Assembly: GCA_019912395.1 (NCBI GenBank)
Contig: JAIOIH010000049.1
Coordinates: 1 to 64,000, forward strand
Direction: 5' to 3'
DNA from: Flavobacteriales bacterium
GTDB lineage: Bacteria > Bacteroidota > Bacteroidia > Flavobacteriales_F > PHOS-HE28
Length of the DNA stretch: 64,000 bases
The position numbers and the translations under genes are program-made. The notes below the pieces were generated by a model that saw only the letters and a list, made by a program, of their open reading frames with translations, searched no databases and was not told the DNA's origin. This document shows positions 1 to 10,329 of the stretch, in pieces. How positions within the stretch are numbered: position 1 is the stretch's first letter; each line of letters opens with the position of its first letter.

Positions 1-123
1 ACCCTCCCCCCGGGTTCCCTGCACGAGCGATTGCGGCGCGAGGAAGATGAGGAAATGGTGGGTGGAGACCCCACACCCGTGGAGGACGACCCCGCTGCCA
101 CGCCGCCGAAAAAGGAGGAGTAG
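1..123 (+). CDS. C-terminal tail of an unidentified protein (5' truncated)
   Basis: The frame is open from base 1 to a TAG at 121-123. The last 40 residues are rich in Glu, Asp, Pro and Lys and end in PPKKEE, so this is probably a disordered acidic/proline tail of a gene that begins before the window. Nothing in it identifies the protein. Its stop codon directly abuts the stop of the convergent oxidoreductase gene (TAG then CTA), so the two genes are packed end to end without a gap. Confidence 0.55.
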   Translation, partial: TLPPGSLHERLRREEDEEMVGGDPTPVEDDPAATPPKKEE

Positions 124-1140
124 CTACCAGCGCACCGCCACCTTCCCGATGCTATTCCCGGAGCCGAGCAGTTCCACCGCTTGTGGAAGTTGATCGGCGG
201 GGAAGAGCGGATGGGCACGCGGTTTCAGCCAGCCTTCCGCCAAGGCCGCGAGTGCTTCTTTCATGCAGGTGGCCACCAAGTCCGGTTTGTGCTCGCTGAG
301 CCGGAGCATGTTCACGCCAAGGATGCTCTTGCTCCGCATCATCAGGAAGATGGGGATCACAAGGCCCATGTTCCACACGAAGCGCAGGGTGCCGAACGCT
401 CCGCCCGCACCCCGCTCGGCCCCGCCGAAGAGCACCAGCCTGCCACCGCTGCCGAGCAACTTCAGGTCCTTCTTGAAGGTGGTGCCGCCCACGGCATTGA
501 AGCTCGCGTCCAAGCGCTCCTTGCCCAGTAGCATGCCGATCCTTGCCGCATAGTCATCCGCTTTGCGATCGATGACGTGCTGCGCGCCCAGCTGCTTCAG
601 GTAGGCCATCTTCTCCGCACCATGCGCCACAGCGAAGACCTCGGCACCGTGCCGTAGCGCGATCTGCGTAAGCAACTGGCCCACGCCGCCGGCCGCGCTA
701 TGGACCAGCACGCGGTCGCGGCGCTGCACCGGGGCGGCCACCATGGCCATGTACCAGGCGGTGGCACCTTGGGTGGCCATGGACAAGGCTTCACCAAGCG
801 CCATGCCGTCCGGGACCTCGGCCACGGCGCGATGGTCGGTACAGGCGAGTTCGGCGTAGCCCCCGAAACGGGTCATGGCCAGTACACGCTTGCCCAGGAG
901 TTCGGCGGGAACACCCTCGCCGCAGCGCTCCACGCGGCCCAAGGTCTCGTAGCCGATCACGCAGGGTGGCGGCGGGGCATCGCGGTAGAGGCCCTTCACG
1001 GCCATCACGTCGGCGTAGTTCAGGCCGAAGCCTTCGCTGCGGATGAGGACTTCACGCGGCTTGGGTACCGGGTCGGGGAGTTCGCGCAGGGAGAGGACCT
1101 TCGATGGTTCGCCGTGGGCGGTGAGCTGCCATGCTTTCAT
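124..1140 (-). CDS. zinc-independent MDR-family NAD(P)H:quinone oxidoreductase-like protein
   Basis: A 338-aa medium-chain dehydrogenase/reductase of the quinone oxidoreductase/VAT-1 type. The N-terminal GroES-like half carries GFGLNYADVMAVKGLY (about residues 37-52) and the Rossmann nucleotide-binding motif VHSAAGGVGQLLTQIAL lies near residue 146, as in QOR enzymes. The cysteine/histidine set of zinc-dependent alcohol dehydrogenases is not apparent. Expected role is cytosolic NAD(P)H-dependent reduction of a quinone or enone; the substrate cannot be told. It is transcribed alone. A TAGCTTG box ends 5 nt before the ATG, so the mRNA may have almost no leader. Confidence 0.85.
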   Translation of the reverse strand: MKAWQLTAHGEPSKVLSLRELPDPVPKPREVLIRSEGFGLNYADVMAVKGLYRDAPPPPCVIGYETLGRVERCGEGVPAELLGKRVLAMTRFGGYAELACTDHRAVAEVPDGMALGEALSMATQGATAWYMAMVAAPVQRRDRVLVHSAAGGVGQLLTQIALRHGAEVFAVAHGAEKMAYLKQLGAQHVIDRKADDYAARIGMLLGKERLDASFNAVGGTTFKKDLKLLGSGGRLVLFGGAERGAGGAFGTLRFVWNMGLVIPIFLMMRSKSILGVNMLRLSEHKPDLVATCMKEALAALAEGWLKPRAHPLFPADQLPQAVELLGSGNSIGKVAVRW

Positions 1141-1145
1141 GGGTG

Positions 1146-1152
1146 CAAGCTA
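1146..1152 (-). promoter_or_regulatory. -7 box TAGCTTG for the MDR gene
   Basis: On the minus strand TAGCTTG is followed by CACCC and then the ATG. It fits the Bacteroidota -7 consensus TAnnTTTG loosely, and its distance would place the transcript start at or next to the start codon. Confidence 0.35.
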
Positions 1153-1419
1153 CCGGTGCTTGGTGTTGCCTCCGTTGTGAAAAACCGCCGATGGCGCAGA
1201 TGTACGCAGATGCGGCCTTCGGCCGGAATGCTTTTCTCCGGACCGACTGATCGACAGACCGCAGGTGGCGTTTCTTTTCTTAACCGCACCGACCGCAACG
1301 ACCGCAACGGGACGCAACGGATCTGGCCGGAAGTGTCGAGGGTAGACCGCCGAAGGCACGGATGAATGCCTTTCCGATTTTCAAACACGGACCGACACCG
1401 ATGTGTATTTGGGAATGCC

Positions 1420-2001
1420 TTACGGCCCCGCCACTTTTCCCTCCTCCACGGCCACTGCATAGTTCACCACGCACTGGCGTACGCTGTCCATGTCCGCGCC
1501 CTCGCCGATGCATTTCAGCAGGTCCGCGTAGGCCGGCCAAGCTTCCCTGAACTTGGCGGACGATGACTTGGTGTCGTCCGCTGTGAAAATGGCCGGGACG
1601 ATGGTGCTCTGCACTTCCCTGCTCAGGTAGGAAGCGTGGCCATATTCGAAGCTGGCCGCTTCGGTGGAGTCACGTTGGATCCGCAGGTGCGCGATGCCGT
1701 TCTCCCAATAGTAGACGGCCCCTTGGGCCATCAGGCGCACCGGCAGGTGGGCTTCCGGTTCGATCCGGTAGAGGAAACCGTTGTTGCGGAACCCCCAGAC
1801 CTTGCGGCTTGCGATGTGCTTTTTCCGGCCGTCCTTCACGTACTTCACCACGAAGCGGCCCATGTCGGGCACTACATCGATGGTGCCATCCACCGGTTCC
1901 CCCATATTTTCGGCATACTCGCCGTAGCTGCGGTAGATGACGCTTTGTGCCATGGCACCAACGGTGGTGCCGAGGGTGAGCAGGAGGATCAGGCTGCGCA
2001 T
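1420..2001 (-). CDS. exported protein of unknown function
   Basis: A 193-aa protein with a clear signal peptide (MRSLILLLTLGTTVGAMAQ) whose first Met I take as the start; an in-frame Met 13 codons upstream lacks signal character. The mature part has a beta-rich look (SVIYRSYGEYAEN, a KYVKDGRKKHIASRKVWGF stretch, then YRIEPEAHLPVRL) and one Cys pair near the C-terminus (LLKCIGEG ... VRQCVVNY). No CTD for type IX secretion is seen, so it is probably periplasmic. I do not recognise the family. Confidence 0.7.
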   Translation of the reverse strand: MRSLILLLTLGTTVGAMAQSVIYRSYGEYAENMGEPVDGTIDVVPDMGRFVVKYVKDGRKKHIASRKVWGFRNNGFLYRIEPEAHLPVRLMAQGAVYYWENGIAHLRIQRDSTEAASFEYGHASYLSREVQSTIVPAIFTADDTKSSSAKFREAWPAYADLLKCIGEGADMDSVRQCVVNYAVAVEEGKVAGP

Positions 2002-2211
2002 GGTTGCAGGGCTTGTCGAAAGATAGGAGACGACAGGCATGGGAGGCCATGGGCCGGATGGAGCTTCCCAACCGCGGATCGTGCGTTGTGATGGGAACAG
2101 GATGGTATGGACCGCGGATGAATGCCTGCTGCCGGGATGAAGAACCGCCGATAGCGCCGCGATGGGGCGGAGTGGCGGAGTTGATGCGGTGTTCGAGCCT
2201 TGCCAATGGAT

Positions 2212-2246
2212 GAAAAAAGGGCCGCTCTCGGAGAGGCGGCCCTTTT
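2212..2246 (-). terminator. intrinsic terminator of the Spy-like gene
   Basis: The arms AAAAGGGCCG-CTCT and AGAG-GCGGCCCTTTT pair with one bulged G around a CGG loop. On the minus strand the stem is followed by a run of six T. It lies about 40 bp beyond the stop of the 2289-2660 gene. Confidence 0.8.
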
Positions 2247-2288
2247 CGGGATCGGGTTTGGATGCTACTCCTTCGCTTTGTCCTACTT

Positions 2289-2660
2289 CTACTCCTTCGT
2301 TGCCTTCTTCTCGGCATCATGCTGGGCCTTTCGCTCGGCATGCAGGGCATTCATTTTATTGAACTGTTCCGTAGTGAGCACGGCCTTCAAGGCATTGTCG
2401 CGGTTGGCCTTTATCACCTCGCCTCGCTTTTCGCGGGCTGTTTTATCAGTGAGGCTGTTCACGTCCTTCATCGCGTTGGCATAGTCCAGGTTGATCTTGG
2501 ACACTTTATCCTTCTGCGTCGCGTCGAGGTCGAGTTCGGTTACCATACGCTCCGTGCGGCGTTCGGCCTTTTCGGCGGGTGTCTTCTTGGTGTTGTCCGC
2601 GTTCTGGGCAAATGCGCCCAAGCCCATGGCCAAGGCAAGGGTGATCAGGATGGTTCTCAT
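2289..2660 (-). CDS. small Spy/CpxP-like periplasmic protein
   Basis: A 123-aa protein with a signal peptide (MRTILITLALAMGLGAFAQ) and a charged, almost wholly helical mature domain (AEKAERRTERMVTELDLD ... LKAVLTTEQFNKMNALHAER). The repeated pattern of 'L-LT-EQ--K' helices resembles the LTxxQ motifs of Spy/CpxP-type periplasmic chaperones and the DUF4890-like proteins common in Bacteroidota; ATTEQF and LDATQKDKV are the two candidate motifs. A longer frame upstream was rejected because the signal peptide begins at the chosen Met. Monocistronic, with a strong terminator behind it and TACCTTTC about 27 nt upstream as a possible -7 box. Confidence 0.75.
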   Translation of the reverse strand: MRTILITLALAMGLGAFAQNADNTKKTPAEKAERRTERMVTELDLDATQKDKVSKINLDYANAMKDVNSLTDKTAREKRGEVIKANRDNALKAVLTTEQFNKMNALHAERKAQHDAEKKATKE

Positions 2661-2805
2661 GGGTTCGTCTTTACGTTTTGGGAGGGAAAGGTAATGTGGG
2701 ATTGACGCACGGCGGGACGGGAAGGTTGGCTGGAGGGTCAACACGGCACTTCTCCACGATCCATGCAGCTTTTCCACATTCCCGTCCCGCTGGCGGGGCG
2801 TGGGA

Positions 2806-2813
2806 TACCTTCG
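2806..2813 (+). promoter_or_regulatory. -7 box TACCTTCG for carB
   Basis: TACCTTCG lies 25 nt before the chosen carB ATG and fits the TAnnTTTG type -7 element. A convincing -33 TTG was not found. Confidence 0.4.
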
Positions 2814-2838
2814 CGACCCGGATACCTACCGTCCGGAC

Positions 2839-5649
<2,811 letters not shown>

Positions 5650-5683
5650 TCGAAACTCCAGTAATCCGACATTATCATAGCTC

Positions 5684-7375
5684 CTATTCACGAACGAACT
5701 TTCCCTTCACTACGTTTCCGTTACGTTTCAATTCGTACAAGTAGAGGCCTGCTGGTATTTCGGTGATGTCGATCGACGTCATGTCCGTGAATTGTCGCTC
5801 TAGAATTTTTCTTGAAGCCAGGTCATAGACTCGAATTTCCGTACGCCCTTTCGACAATACATTGATCTGGTCGTGAGCTGGATTCGGGTACAGCTTGACC
5901 TCAACATTTTCACCGATTGACTGTATGCTGTTCAAGGCAGCAAGGGGCATTTTCGCTAAGAAAATATCAAAGCTGCCTGAATTGGTTATAACTATACCCG
6001 AGAAGTCCAGTGTATAACTACCAAAGTATCCCGTGGAATAAAGCTCCCCTTCCGGGCTGGTGGCCACGCCCATCCCATACTCGTGTCCCGGACCACCTAT
6101 GCCGATTGCTCCGAGCGCATTGCCATCAGGGTCGTAACGAGCTACAAAGGCGTCGTTAAAACCGACATTAGCATTAATAACCGGATACCCTCCGAAGTTC
6201 AGGAAGGGGCTTTCATAATAGCCGGTGAAGATGACATTTCCTTCCGGGTCCGTGCACACGGACTTACCCAAGTCAGTGCCCGTACCTCCCGGACTTCTAC
6301 CCCACAGTGGATTTCCATCACTATCATATTTGGCGAGGAACAATCCATGGTTGCCCGCATTGGCCAACGTGTCATTACCGAAACTGAGTGAGTACTGGTA
6401 ATAGCCAGTAAGGTAGACATTCCCTAGCTGATCTGCAGTGATGCCCGTACCAGAAGCGTAGTTGCCAAAATAGGGAACAAGGGCGTAGTTGGCCCAAACG
6501 ATATTACCGTTGCTGTCATACTTGGCAACGAATATCTCCATATAGGCGTTGTTTGTACTGATCAGAGAAACACCGCCAAAATCTGCTGAGTTTATAAACC
6601 AGCCTGTGATATAGGAATTACCATTTGAGTCAACATGGATAGCTTGTGCCCCGTCGGTCTGATTGCCTCCCATACGGTTCGCCCACAGCACGTCGCCATC
6701 GGTGTCGTACTTGACCAGGAACATATCCAGCCCGCCATAGCCCTGAAGTGTATTCCCATCGAAGCTGACAGAGCCATATCCATAGTGACCTGTGATATAG
6801 ATGTTGCCGGATGCGTCTGAACCTATCCCATATGCACGAGCGTAATCTTGAGTCGGGCCAGCATCACCGCTCTTTCCCCAGACTGATGTGCCGTCTGGAT
6901 CATACTTGGCTACGAAGACATCCGGAGCATTCACGGACGTGGAAATGTTCACGAGGGTCGACGGTCCGATATCAAGAGAAGGGCTGTTGAAGTAACCGGT
7001 AATAAAGACGTTACCTGCAGGATCCACACAGATACCATACGCGTAGTCATCCTTTGTTCCGCCATCACTGACCGCCCATATTACATTCCCCTGCACGTCG
7101 TACTTCACTATGAAGAAATCTAGGAAGCCTTCGCTTGAATTCTGCAATACGTATGATCCAAATGTGATCGTTGAACCTTGAAAGGTTCCCGTGATGTAGA
7201 CGTTGCCATCCAGATCCGTGCAGACTGCATTGCTGTAGTCGTTGCTAACAGCTCCTGAGCTTCTCGCCCAAATCCAATCCGGTGTTTGGCCGAGAGTTGG
7301 TTGGATACATAACAGCATGGCAACTGTGAATAGAGTTGTTCCCGATGCGCGGATTCTTACTGTTATCGGTGGCAT
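5684..7375 (-). CDS. SBBP beta-propeller repeat protein with T9SS type A sorting domain
   Basis: A 563-aa exported protein. After the signal sequence (LFTVAMLLCIQPTLGQ) come about nine repeats of the SBBP type, each with a 'GNVYITG-F' strand and a 'DIFLAKYD-DGN-LW' strand, predicting a surface beta-propeller. The last 75 residues are a type A CTD (VKLYPNPAHDQINVLSKG ... YDLASRKILERQF ... GLYLYELKRNGNVVKGKFVRE), so it should be secreted by T9SS and anchored to the cell surface. A longer frame starting MKSEDFTDD reads through the interspersed repeat at 7453-7768 and is not believed. The gene is visibly richer in A+T than carB and lies between carB and a decayed second carB 3' end, suggesting it came in as a cassette. 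Confidence 0.88.
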   Translation of the reverse strand: MPPITVRIRASGTTLFTVAMLLCIQPTLGQTPDWIWARSSGAVSNDYSNAVCTDLDGNVYITGTFQGSTITFGSYVLQNSSEGFLDFFIVKYDVQGNVIWAVSDGGTKDDYAYGICVDPAGNVFITGYFNSPSLDIGPSTLVNISTSVNAPDVFVAKYDPDGTSVWGKSGDAGPTQDYARAYGIGSDASGNIYITGHYGYGSVSFDGNTLQGYGGLDMFLVKYDTDGDVLWANRMGGNQTDGAQAIHVDSNGNSYITGWFINSADFGGVSLISTNNAYMEIFVAKYDSNGNIVWANYALVPYFGNYASGTGITADQLGNVYLTGYYQYSLSFGNDTLANAGNHGLFLAKYDSDGNPLWGRSPGGTGTDLGKSVCTDPEGNVIFTGYYESPFLNFGGYPVINANVGFNDAFVARYDPDGNALGAIGIGGPGHEYGMGVATSPEGELYSTGYFGSYTLDFSGIVITNSGSFDIFLAKMPLAALNSIQSIGENVEVKLYPNPAHDQINVLSKGRTEIRVYDLASRKILERQFTDMTSIDITEIPAGLYLYELKRNGNVVKGKFVRE

Positions 7376-7452
7376 TGCCAATGCGGAATTAAGCTCCAAC
7401 ACTAAGGAGGGGACTGCCAATGTACGAAATGCTCGGCCCTCGCCCCCGCAAG

Positions 7453-7768
7453 CGTTCCAGCCATCCATAACGTTGTATTCAAGATTGGCTGGGCCACTTG
7501 TGGCAGCGAGCCCCAACAGGTCTCTTCGGTGATCATCCGTGAAGTCTTCGGACTTCATTCCTATGGTCCGAGCATCGGATGTACCTGACGCTTCAACCCG
7601 GTGTGTTGCAGGCAGCTCTGAGGTAGTTCCGTGCAGCAGTCCGAAGACTGCCGACAGCTTCCGAAGGCGATCTGCTTCATTGAAGATCTGAAGGAGGAGC
7701 CTGCCGCGCAGTTGATGCGGGGTTCTTCCGGCTGGTCTATGGAACCGAGCATATACCTTAGCCGATAG
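7453..7768 (+). repeat. carB-associated interspersed repeat, copy A
   Basis: Runs from GTTCCAGCC through GGCTGGGCCACTTGTGGCAG and the hairpin GAAGTC-TTCG-GACTTC (7541-7556) into a decayed carB 3' end with its own stop. It aligns nearly end to end with 9742-10117 (copy C), which has one extra insert of about 60 bp, and over its first part with 8581-8698 (copy B). All copies point the same way. Confidence 0.85.
7667..7768 (+). pseudogene. decayed carB 3'-end fragment, first scar
   Basis: GCGATCTGCTTCATTGAAGA matches the carB segment encoding AIYFIKD, and the end TACCTTAGCCGATAG encodes YLSR-stop as carB does. Between them is an insertion of about 24 bases relative to carB, shared in pattern with the second scar, and small indels break the frame, so only about 100 bases survive and nothing is coded upstream. 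Confidence 0.85.
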
Positions 7769-7773
7769 CCGAC

Positions 7774-8358
7774 ATGAAGTATGACGCGCCCGGAAATGAG
7801 GATGAAGTGCTACCGAACCTGCTTGGTCTATCGGATAGGCGGGCTATCGAACTGGCGGAGGCGGAAGGCTTCTTTCGGGCCGAACTCGTTCTCTACGGCG
7901 AGCTGAATGACGACACCGTCTTCGATGTGGCGTACATCAAGCGATTGCATCGCCTCGCACTTGAGCGTGTGTATGAATTCGCTGGCAAGTTTCGCGGGGT
8001 GAACATTTCGAAGGGCGGGTTCACGTTCCCTGCCGCGAAGTTCTTGGATGCATCCATGCAGGACTTCGAAGTGACGGTCTTGCGCAATGAACCATCTGTG
8101 CCATCGTCGCGCGAAGCATTGATCGCCCACATGGCCATTGTCCATGCCGAGCTGCTCTTCATTCATCCTTTCCGCGAAGGCAACGGTAGAGCCGCGCGAC
8201 TGCTACTTGATCTCTTGGCGCTGAAACATGGTTACGAAAAGCTCGACTTCAAGCCCATGAAAGATCGCTTTGATGACTACGTGGCCGCAGTTCAGCACGC
8301 CGCTTCAGGTGACTACGCAGCCATGGAACAGCTTATCCGTTCTGCTTTCCCAAGCTGA
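7774..8358 (+). CDS. Fic-domain AMP-transferase toxin
   Basis: A 194-aa Fic protein. The active-site loop HPFREGNGRAAR (residues 131-142) matches the HPFx[D/E]GNGRxxR consensus in full, with catalytic His131, and the flap region precedes it (FAGKFRGVNISKGGFTFPAA, residues 69-88). Such enzymes transfer AMP (or another nucleotide moiety) to a target protein hydroxyl. No inhibitory [S/T]xxxE[G/N] helix is found inside the chain, so this is a class I Fic that needs a separate antitoxin. A candidate antitoxin is encoded on the other strand, overlapping its last 26 bases. The ATG follows the first carB scar by only 5 bases. The target is unknown. Confidence 0.92.
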   Translation: MKYDAPGNEDEVLPNLLGLSDRRAIELAEAEGFFRAELVLYGELNDDTVFDVAYIKRLHRLALERVYEFAGKFRGVNISKGGFTFPAAKFLDASMQDFEVTVLRNEPSVPSSREALIAHMAIVHAELLFIHPFREGNGRAARLLLDLLALKHGYEKLDFKPMKDRFDDYVAAVQHAASGDYAAMEQLIRSAFPS

Positions 8359-8497
8359 GCTTGGCTTTACGCAGCAGGTCGCGGGCTTCCTCAATGGACA
8401 GCTTGATCCCTTCAATGCTGAACGACGCCATCAACGAGCGCAACATTTGCTCGTCCGTTACCTTGGGTTTGCGTGAAAGCTTCTTCTCCGGTGCCAT
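8333..8497 (-). CDS. VbhA-like Fic antitoxin, convergent with the toxin gene
   Basis: A 54-aa frame from ATG at 8497 to TAA at 8333. It contains SFSIEG (residues 25-30), which fits the Fic-inhibitory motif [S/T]xxxE[G/N], followed by IKLSIEEARDLLRKAKLS, a helix of the kind seen in VbhA-family antitoxins. In known class I systems the motif's Glu blocks ATP gamma-phosphate placement in the Fic pocket. The unusual point is position: the gene is antisense and convergent, with its 3' end overlapping the fic 3' end by 26 bp, rather than being the upstream gene of one operon. Identification rests on motif, size and location; no search was run. Confidence 0.75.
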   Translation of the reverse strand: MAPEKKLSRKPKVTDEQMLRSLMASFSIEGIKLSIEEARDLLRKAKLSLGKQNG

Positions 8498-8880
8498 GCT
8501 GCTAAGATACTATATGCCTGTGGGCTTTGCATTCGGATAGAATAGTTCAGGTGCGGCCAAGCCACTTGTACCAGCAACTATTCCAGCCTTCCAAAACGGT
8601 GCGCCTGTCTGCCGCAGGCATGGCTCTTGGCGGGCTGGGCCACTTGTGGCAGCGAGTCCAACAGGTCTGTTCACACCTATGGTCCAAACACGAGCCGTTC
8701 ATCGGCTGCACTTGGTGTGGCTTGGACAGCTCAGGTGGACAGGGTGGTCGCTTGCAGATCTTCAATCGGTGATACACTCGTTTCAGATCCATTAAGGGAA
8801 AAATACCAGTACTGGAATGCAAAGAGAGTTTGATTAACTTCGAACTTGGTTCCAGATCATCTTTCACAAGAACGATCACC
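8498..8880. other. intergenic stretch with repeat copy B
   Basis: Between the antitoxin start and the next T9SS gene. It contains the truncated interspersed repeat at 8581-8698; the rest holds no frame I would call. Promoters for both flanking genes should lie here, but no clear box was picked out. Confidence 0.5.
8581..8698 (+). repeat. carB-associated interspersed repeat, truncated copy B
   Basis: TTCCAGCCTTCCAAAACGG, then GGGCTGGGCCACTTGTGGCAG and CCTATGGTCC are shared with copies A and C. The stretch of about 35 bases holding the GACTTC hairpin is deleted, and the copy stops before the carB 3'-end part. Confidence 0.75.
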
Positions 8881-9723
8881 ATGCGCCTCGGTCATTTACT
8901 ATCCATGCTTCCCTTGCTGTTCAGTGCCACGTTGGTGAACGCACAGATAACCGAGGTGGCCACAATGTCCGGACGATTTAGTTCCGTCCAGTCACTTGAG
9001 TTGGCTGGTCCCAAGTTCATCCAGTTGACCCAGACCGGTTTCCAGTTGTTCGACCCGGATCTTACGCCATTCCAGCAAGCGGTGTATCCTACAATTCCTG
9101 CCGGATGTACGATGTTCTCTTTGACCATACCATCCTATATCACCGAATCACTTTTTGATCAAGATCCATCCTCGATCGAATACATGTTCATCGTCCAATG
9201 CGCCCCAGCAGATTCAACTTCGGCTTCTAACACAGGCACGGTCGTCGCTCGTATGGATGGGACCATCCTGCTTATGGACACCATGTTCGGTCCAAGTGGG
9301 TGGAACGGTCCTGATCAATTCAGTAGCACTTCTACCATCTTCAATACTCCGCTTGGGCCACGGCTCGTGCTTGGCCAAGGCTATGGAGCAACCTCTCGGA
9401 TCTATGCCCTGCCCGGCACTTTGCCATGCATTGCATGCGACGGCGGGATCGGTATGCAAGTGGCTCCGGGAGATGAGCGGATCGCAGAAGTCTCACTGTT
9501 CCCAAACCCTGGGACCGACATCATTGATCTGAGGATCAAGGGTGGAGGTGGTTATTTGTTGTCCCTCCATGATGCCACGGGCCGATCAGTTAGAAAATTC
9601 GGTCTGGTGAGCGGGGAAGAAATCGAATTCTCTGTGGAAGGACTTCAGTCGGGTTATTATCAGGTTGTACTTACTGATGCCATGGGGCGGATCTTCAAGA
9701 CACTGCCTTTGATCGTGGATTGA
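8881..9723 (+). CDS. T9SS type A cargo protein of unknown function
   Basis: A 280-aa exported protein with signal peptide MRLGHLLSMLPLLFSATLVNA; an in-frame Met 17 codons upstream has no signal character. The middle (residues 30-190) is beta-rich and unfamiliar, with isolated cysteines including a CIACDGG motif. The C-terminus is a type A sorting domain (VSLFPNPGTDIIDLRIKG, SLHDATGRSVRKFGL, SGYYQVVLTDAMGRIFKTL), so it should reach the cell surface. It is bounded by repeat copies B and C and looks more A+T-rich than the chromosomal neighbours, consistent with a transferred cassette. Confidence 0.82.
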   Translation: MRLGHLLSMLPLLFSATLVNAQITEVATMSGRFSSVQSLELAGPKFIQLTQTGFQLFDPDLTPFQQAVYPTIPAGCTMFSLTIPSYITESLFDQDPSSIEYMFIVQCAPADSTSASNTGTVVARMDGTILLMDTMFGPSGWNGPDQFSSTSTIFNTPLGPRLVLGQGYGATSRIYALPGTLPCIACDGGIGMQVAPGDERIAEVSLFPNPGTDIIDLRIKGGGGYLLSLHDATGRSVRKFGLVSGEEIEFSVEGLQSGYYQVVLTDAMGRIFKTLPLIVD

Positions 9724-9741
9724 CCCCTTCGCTACCGCCAG

Positions 9742-10117
9742 TGTTCCAGCCTTCCAAAGCTTTGCGTTCCTGTTGGGCTGGGCCACTTGTGGCAGCGAGC
9801 CCAATAGGTCTGTTCGGGGATCATCGGTGTAGTCTTCGGACTTCAACCCTATGGGCCGAGCATCGGATGTTCCTAAAGCTTTAGCCCGGTGTATTGCCGG
9901 CCACTCCGAAGTAATTCCGTGCAGCAGTCTGGATCCTTCGCATCTCTTCGCACTGCTTCAGCGAGCAAGACAAGGCTTCGGTTTCCAAGGAAGACTGCCG
10001 ACAGCTTCCGGAGACGATCTACTTCATTGAAGATCTGAAGAAGGAGCATGGCCAGCAATTGATGCAGGGTTCTTCCGGCAGGTGTATGGGGAGCGGAGCA
10101 TGTATTTGAGCCGCTAA
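9742..10117 (+). repeat. carB-associated interspersed repeat, copy C
   Basis: Same order as copy A: GTTCCAGCC, GGCTGGGCCACTTGTGGCAG, GTCTTCGGACTTC, GAGCATCGGATGT, TTCCGTGCAGCAGT, GACTGCCGACAGCTTCCG, then a carB 3' end. It differs by an extra segment of about 60 bases near 9930-9990. Confidence 0.85.
10011..10117 (+). pseudogene. decayed carB 3'-end fragment, second scar
   Basis: GATCTACTTCATTGAAGATC matches carB, and from 10071 the bases TTCTTCCGGCAGGTGTATGG onward still encode FFRQVYGERSMYLSR-stop, identical in protein to true carB but with several synonymous differences and a different stop codon (TAA, not TAG). An insertion of about 24 bases shifts the frame in between. The synonymous pattern suggests this end was once part of a working carB allele. 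Confidence 0.87.
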
Positions 10118-10278
10118 TACCATTTCGCAATAGAATATCATCCGATCTACTTGCTCCTTTTCCGCATTACTTCTCCAAGGAGGTTGCCCCGTAGCTATGG
10201 CTACGCGGCAACCTCCTTGGATCGTCCTGCGAAAAAATAGCGGCGCATCTTTGGACGACCTTCTATTGCGAAGTGGTA
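10118..10278. repeat. 161-bp imperfect palindrome behind the last carB scar
   Basis: Outer arms TACCATTTCGCAATAGAA (10118-10135) and TTCTATTGCGAAGTGGTA (10261-10278) pair with one mismatch. The core CCAAGGAGGTTGCC (10175-10188) pairs perfectly with GGCAACCTCCTTGG (10207-10220) around a further GTAGC/GCTAC stem. It sits between carB-type sequence and the convergent gene ending at 10330, so it may act as a two-way terminator; it also has the form of a short palindromic or MITE-like element. Confidence 0.75.
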
Positions 10279-10329
10279 TAAGCTGTCACATCGAGCGGAG
10301 TTGAGATGTGGGGCGTGCGGAGCGAACAG

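Noticed and set aside
7376-7558. N-terminal extension MKSEDFTDD of the SBBP protein
   Set aside because: It reads through interspersed repeat copy A; the same leader occurs at copy C without a gene behind it, and the signal peptide begins later.
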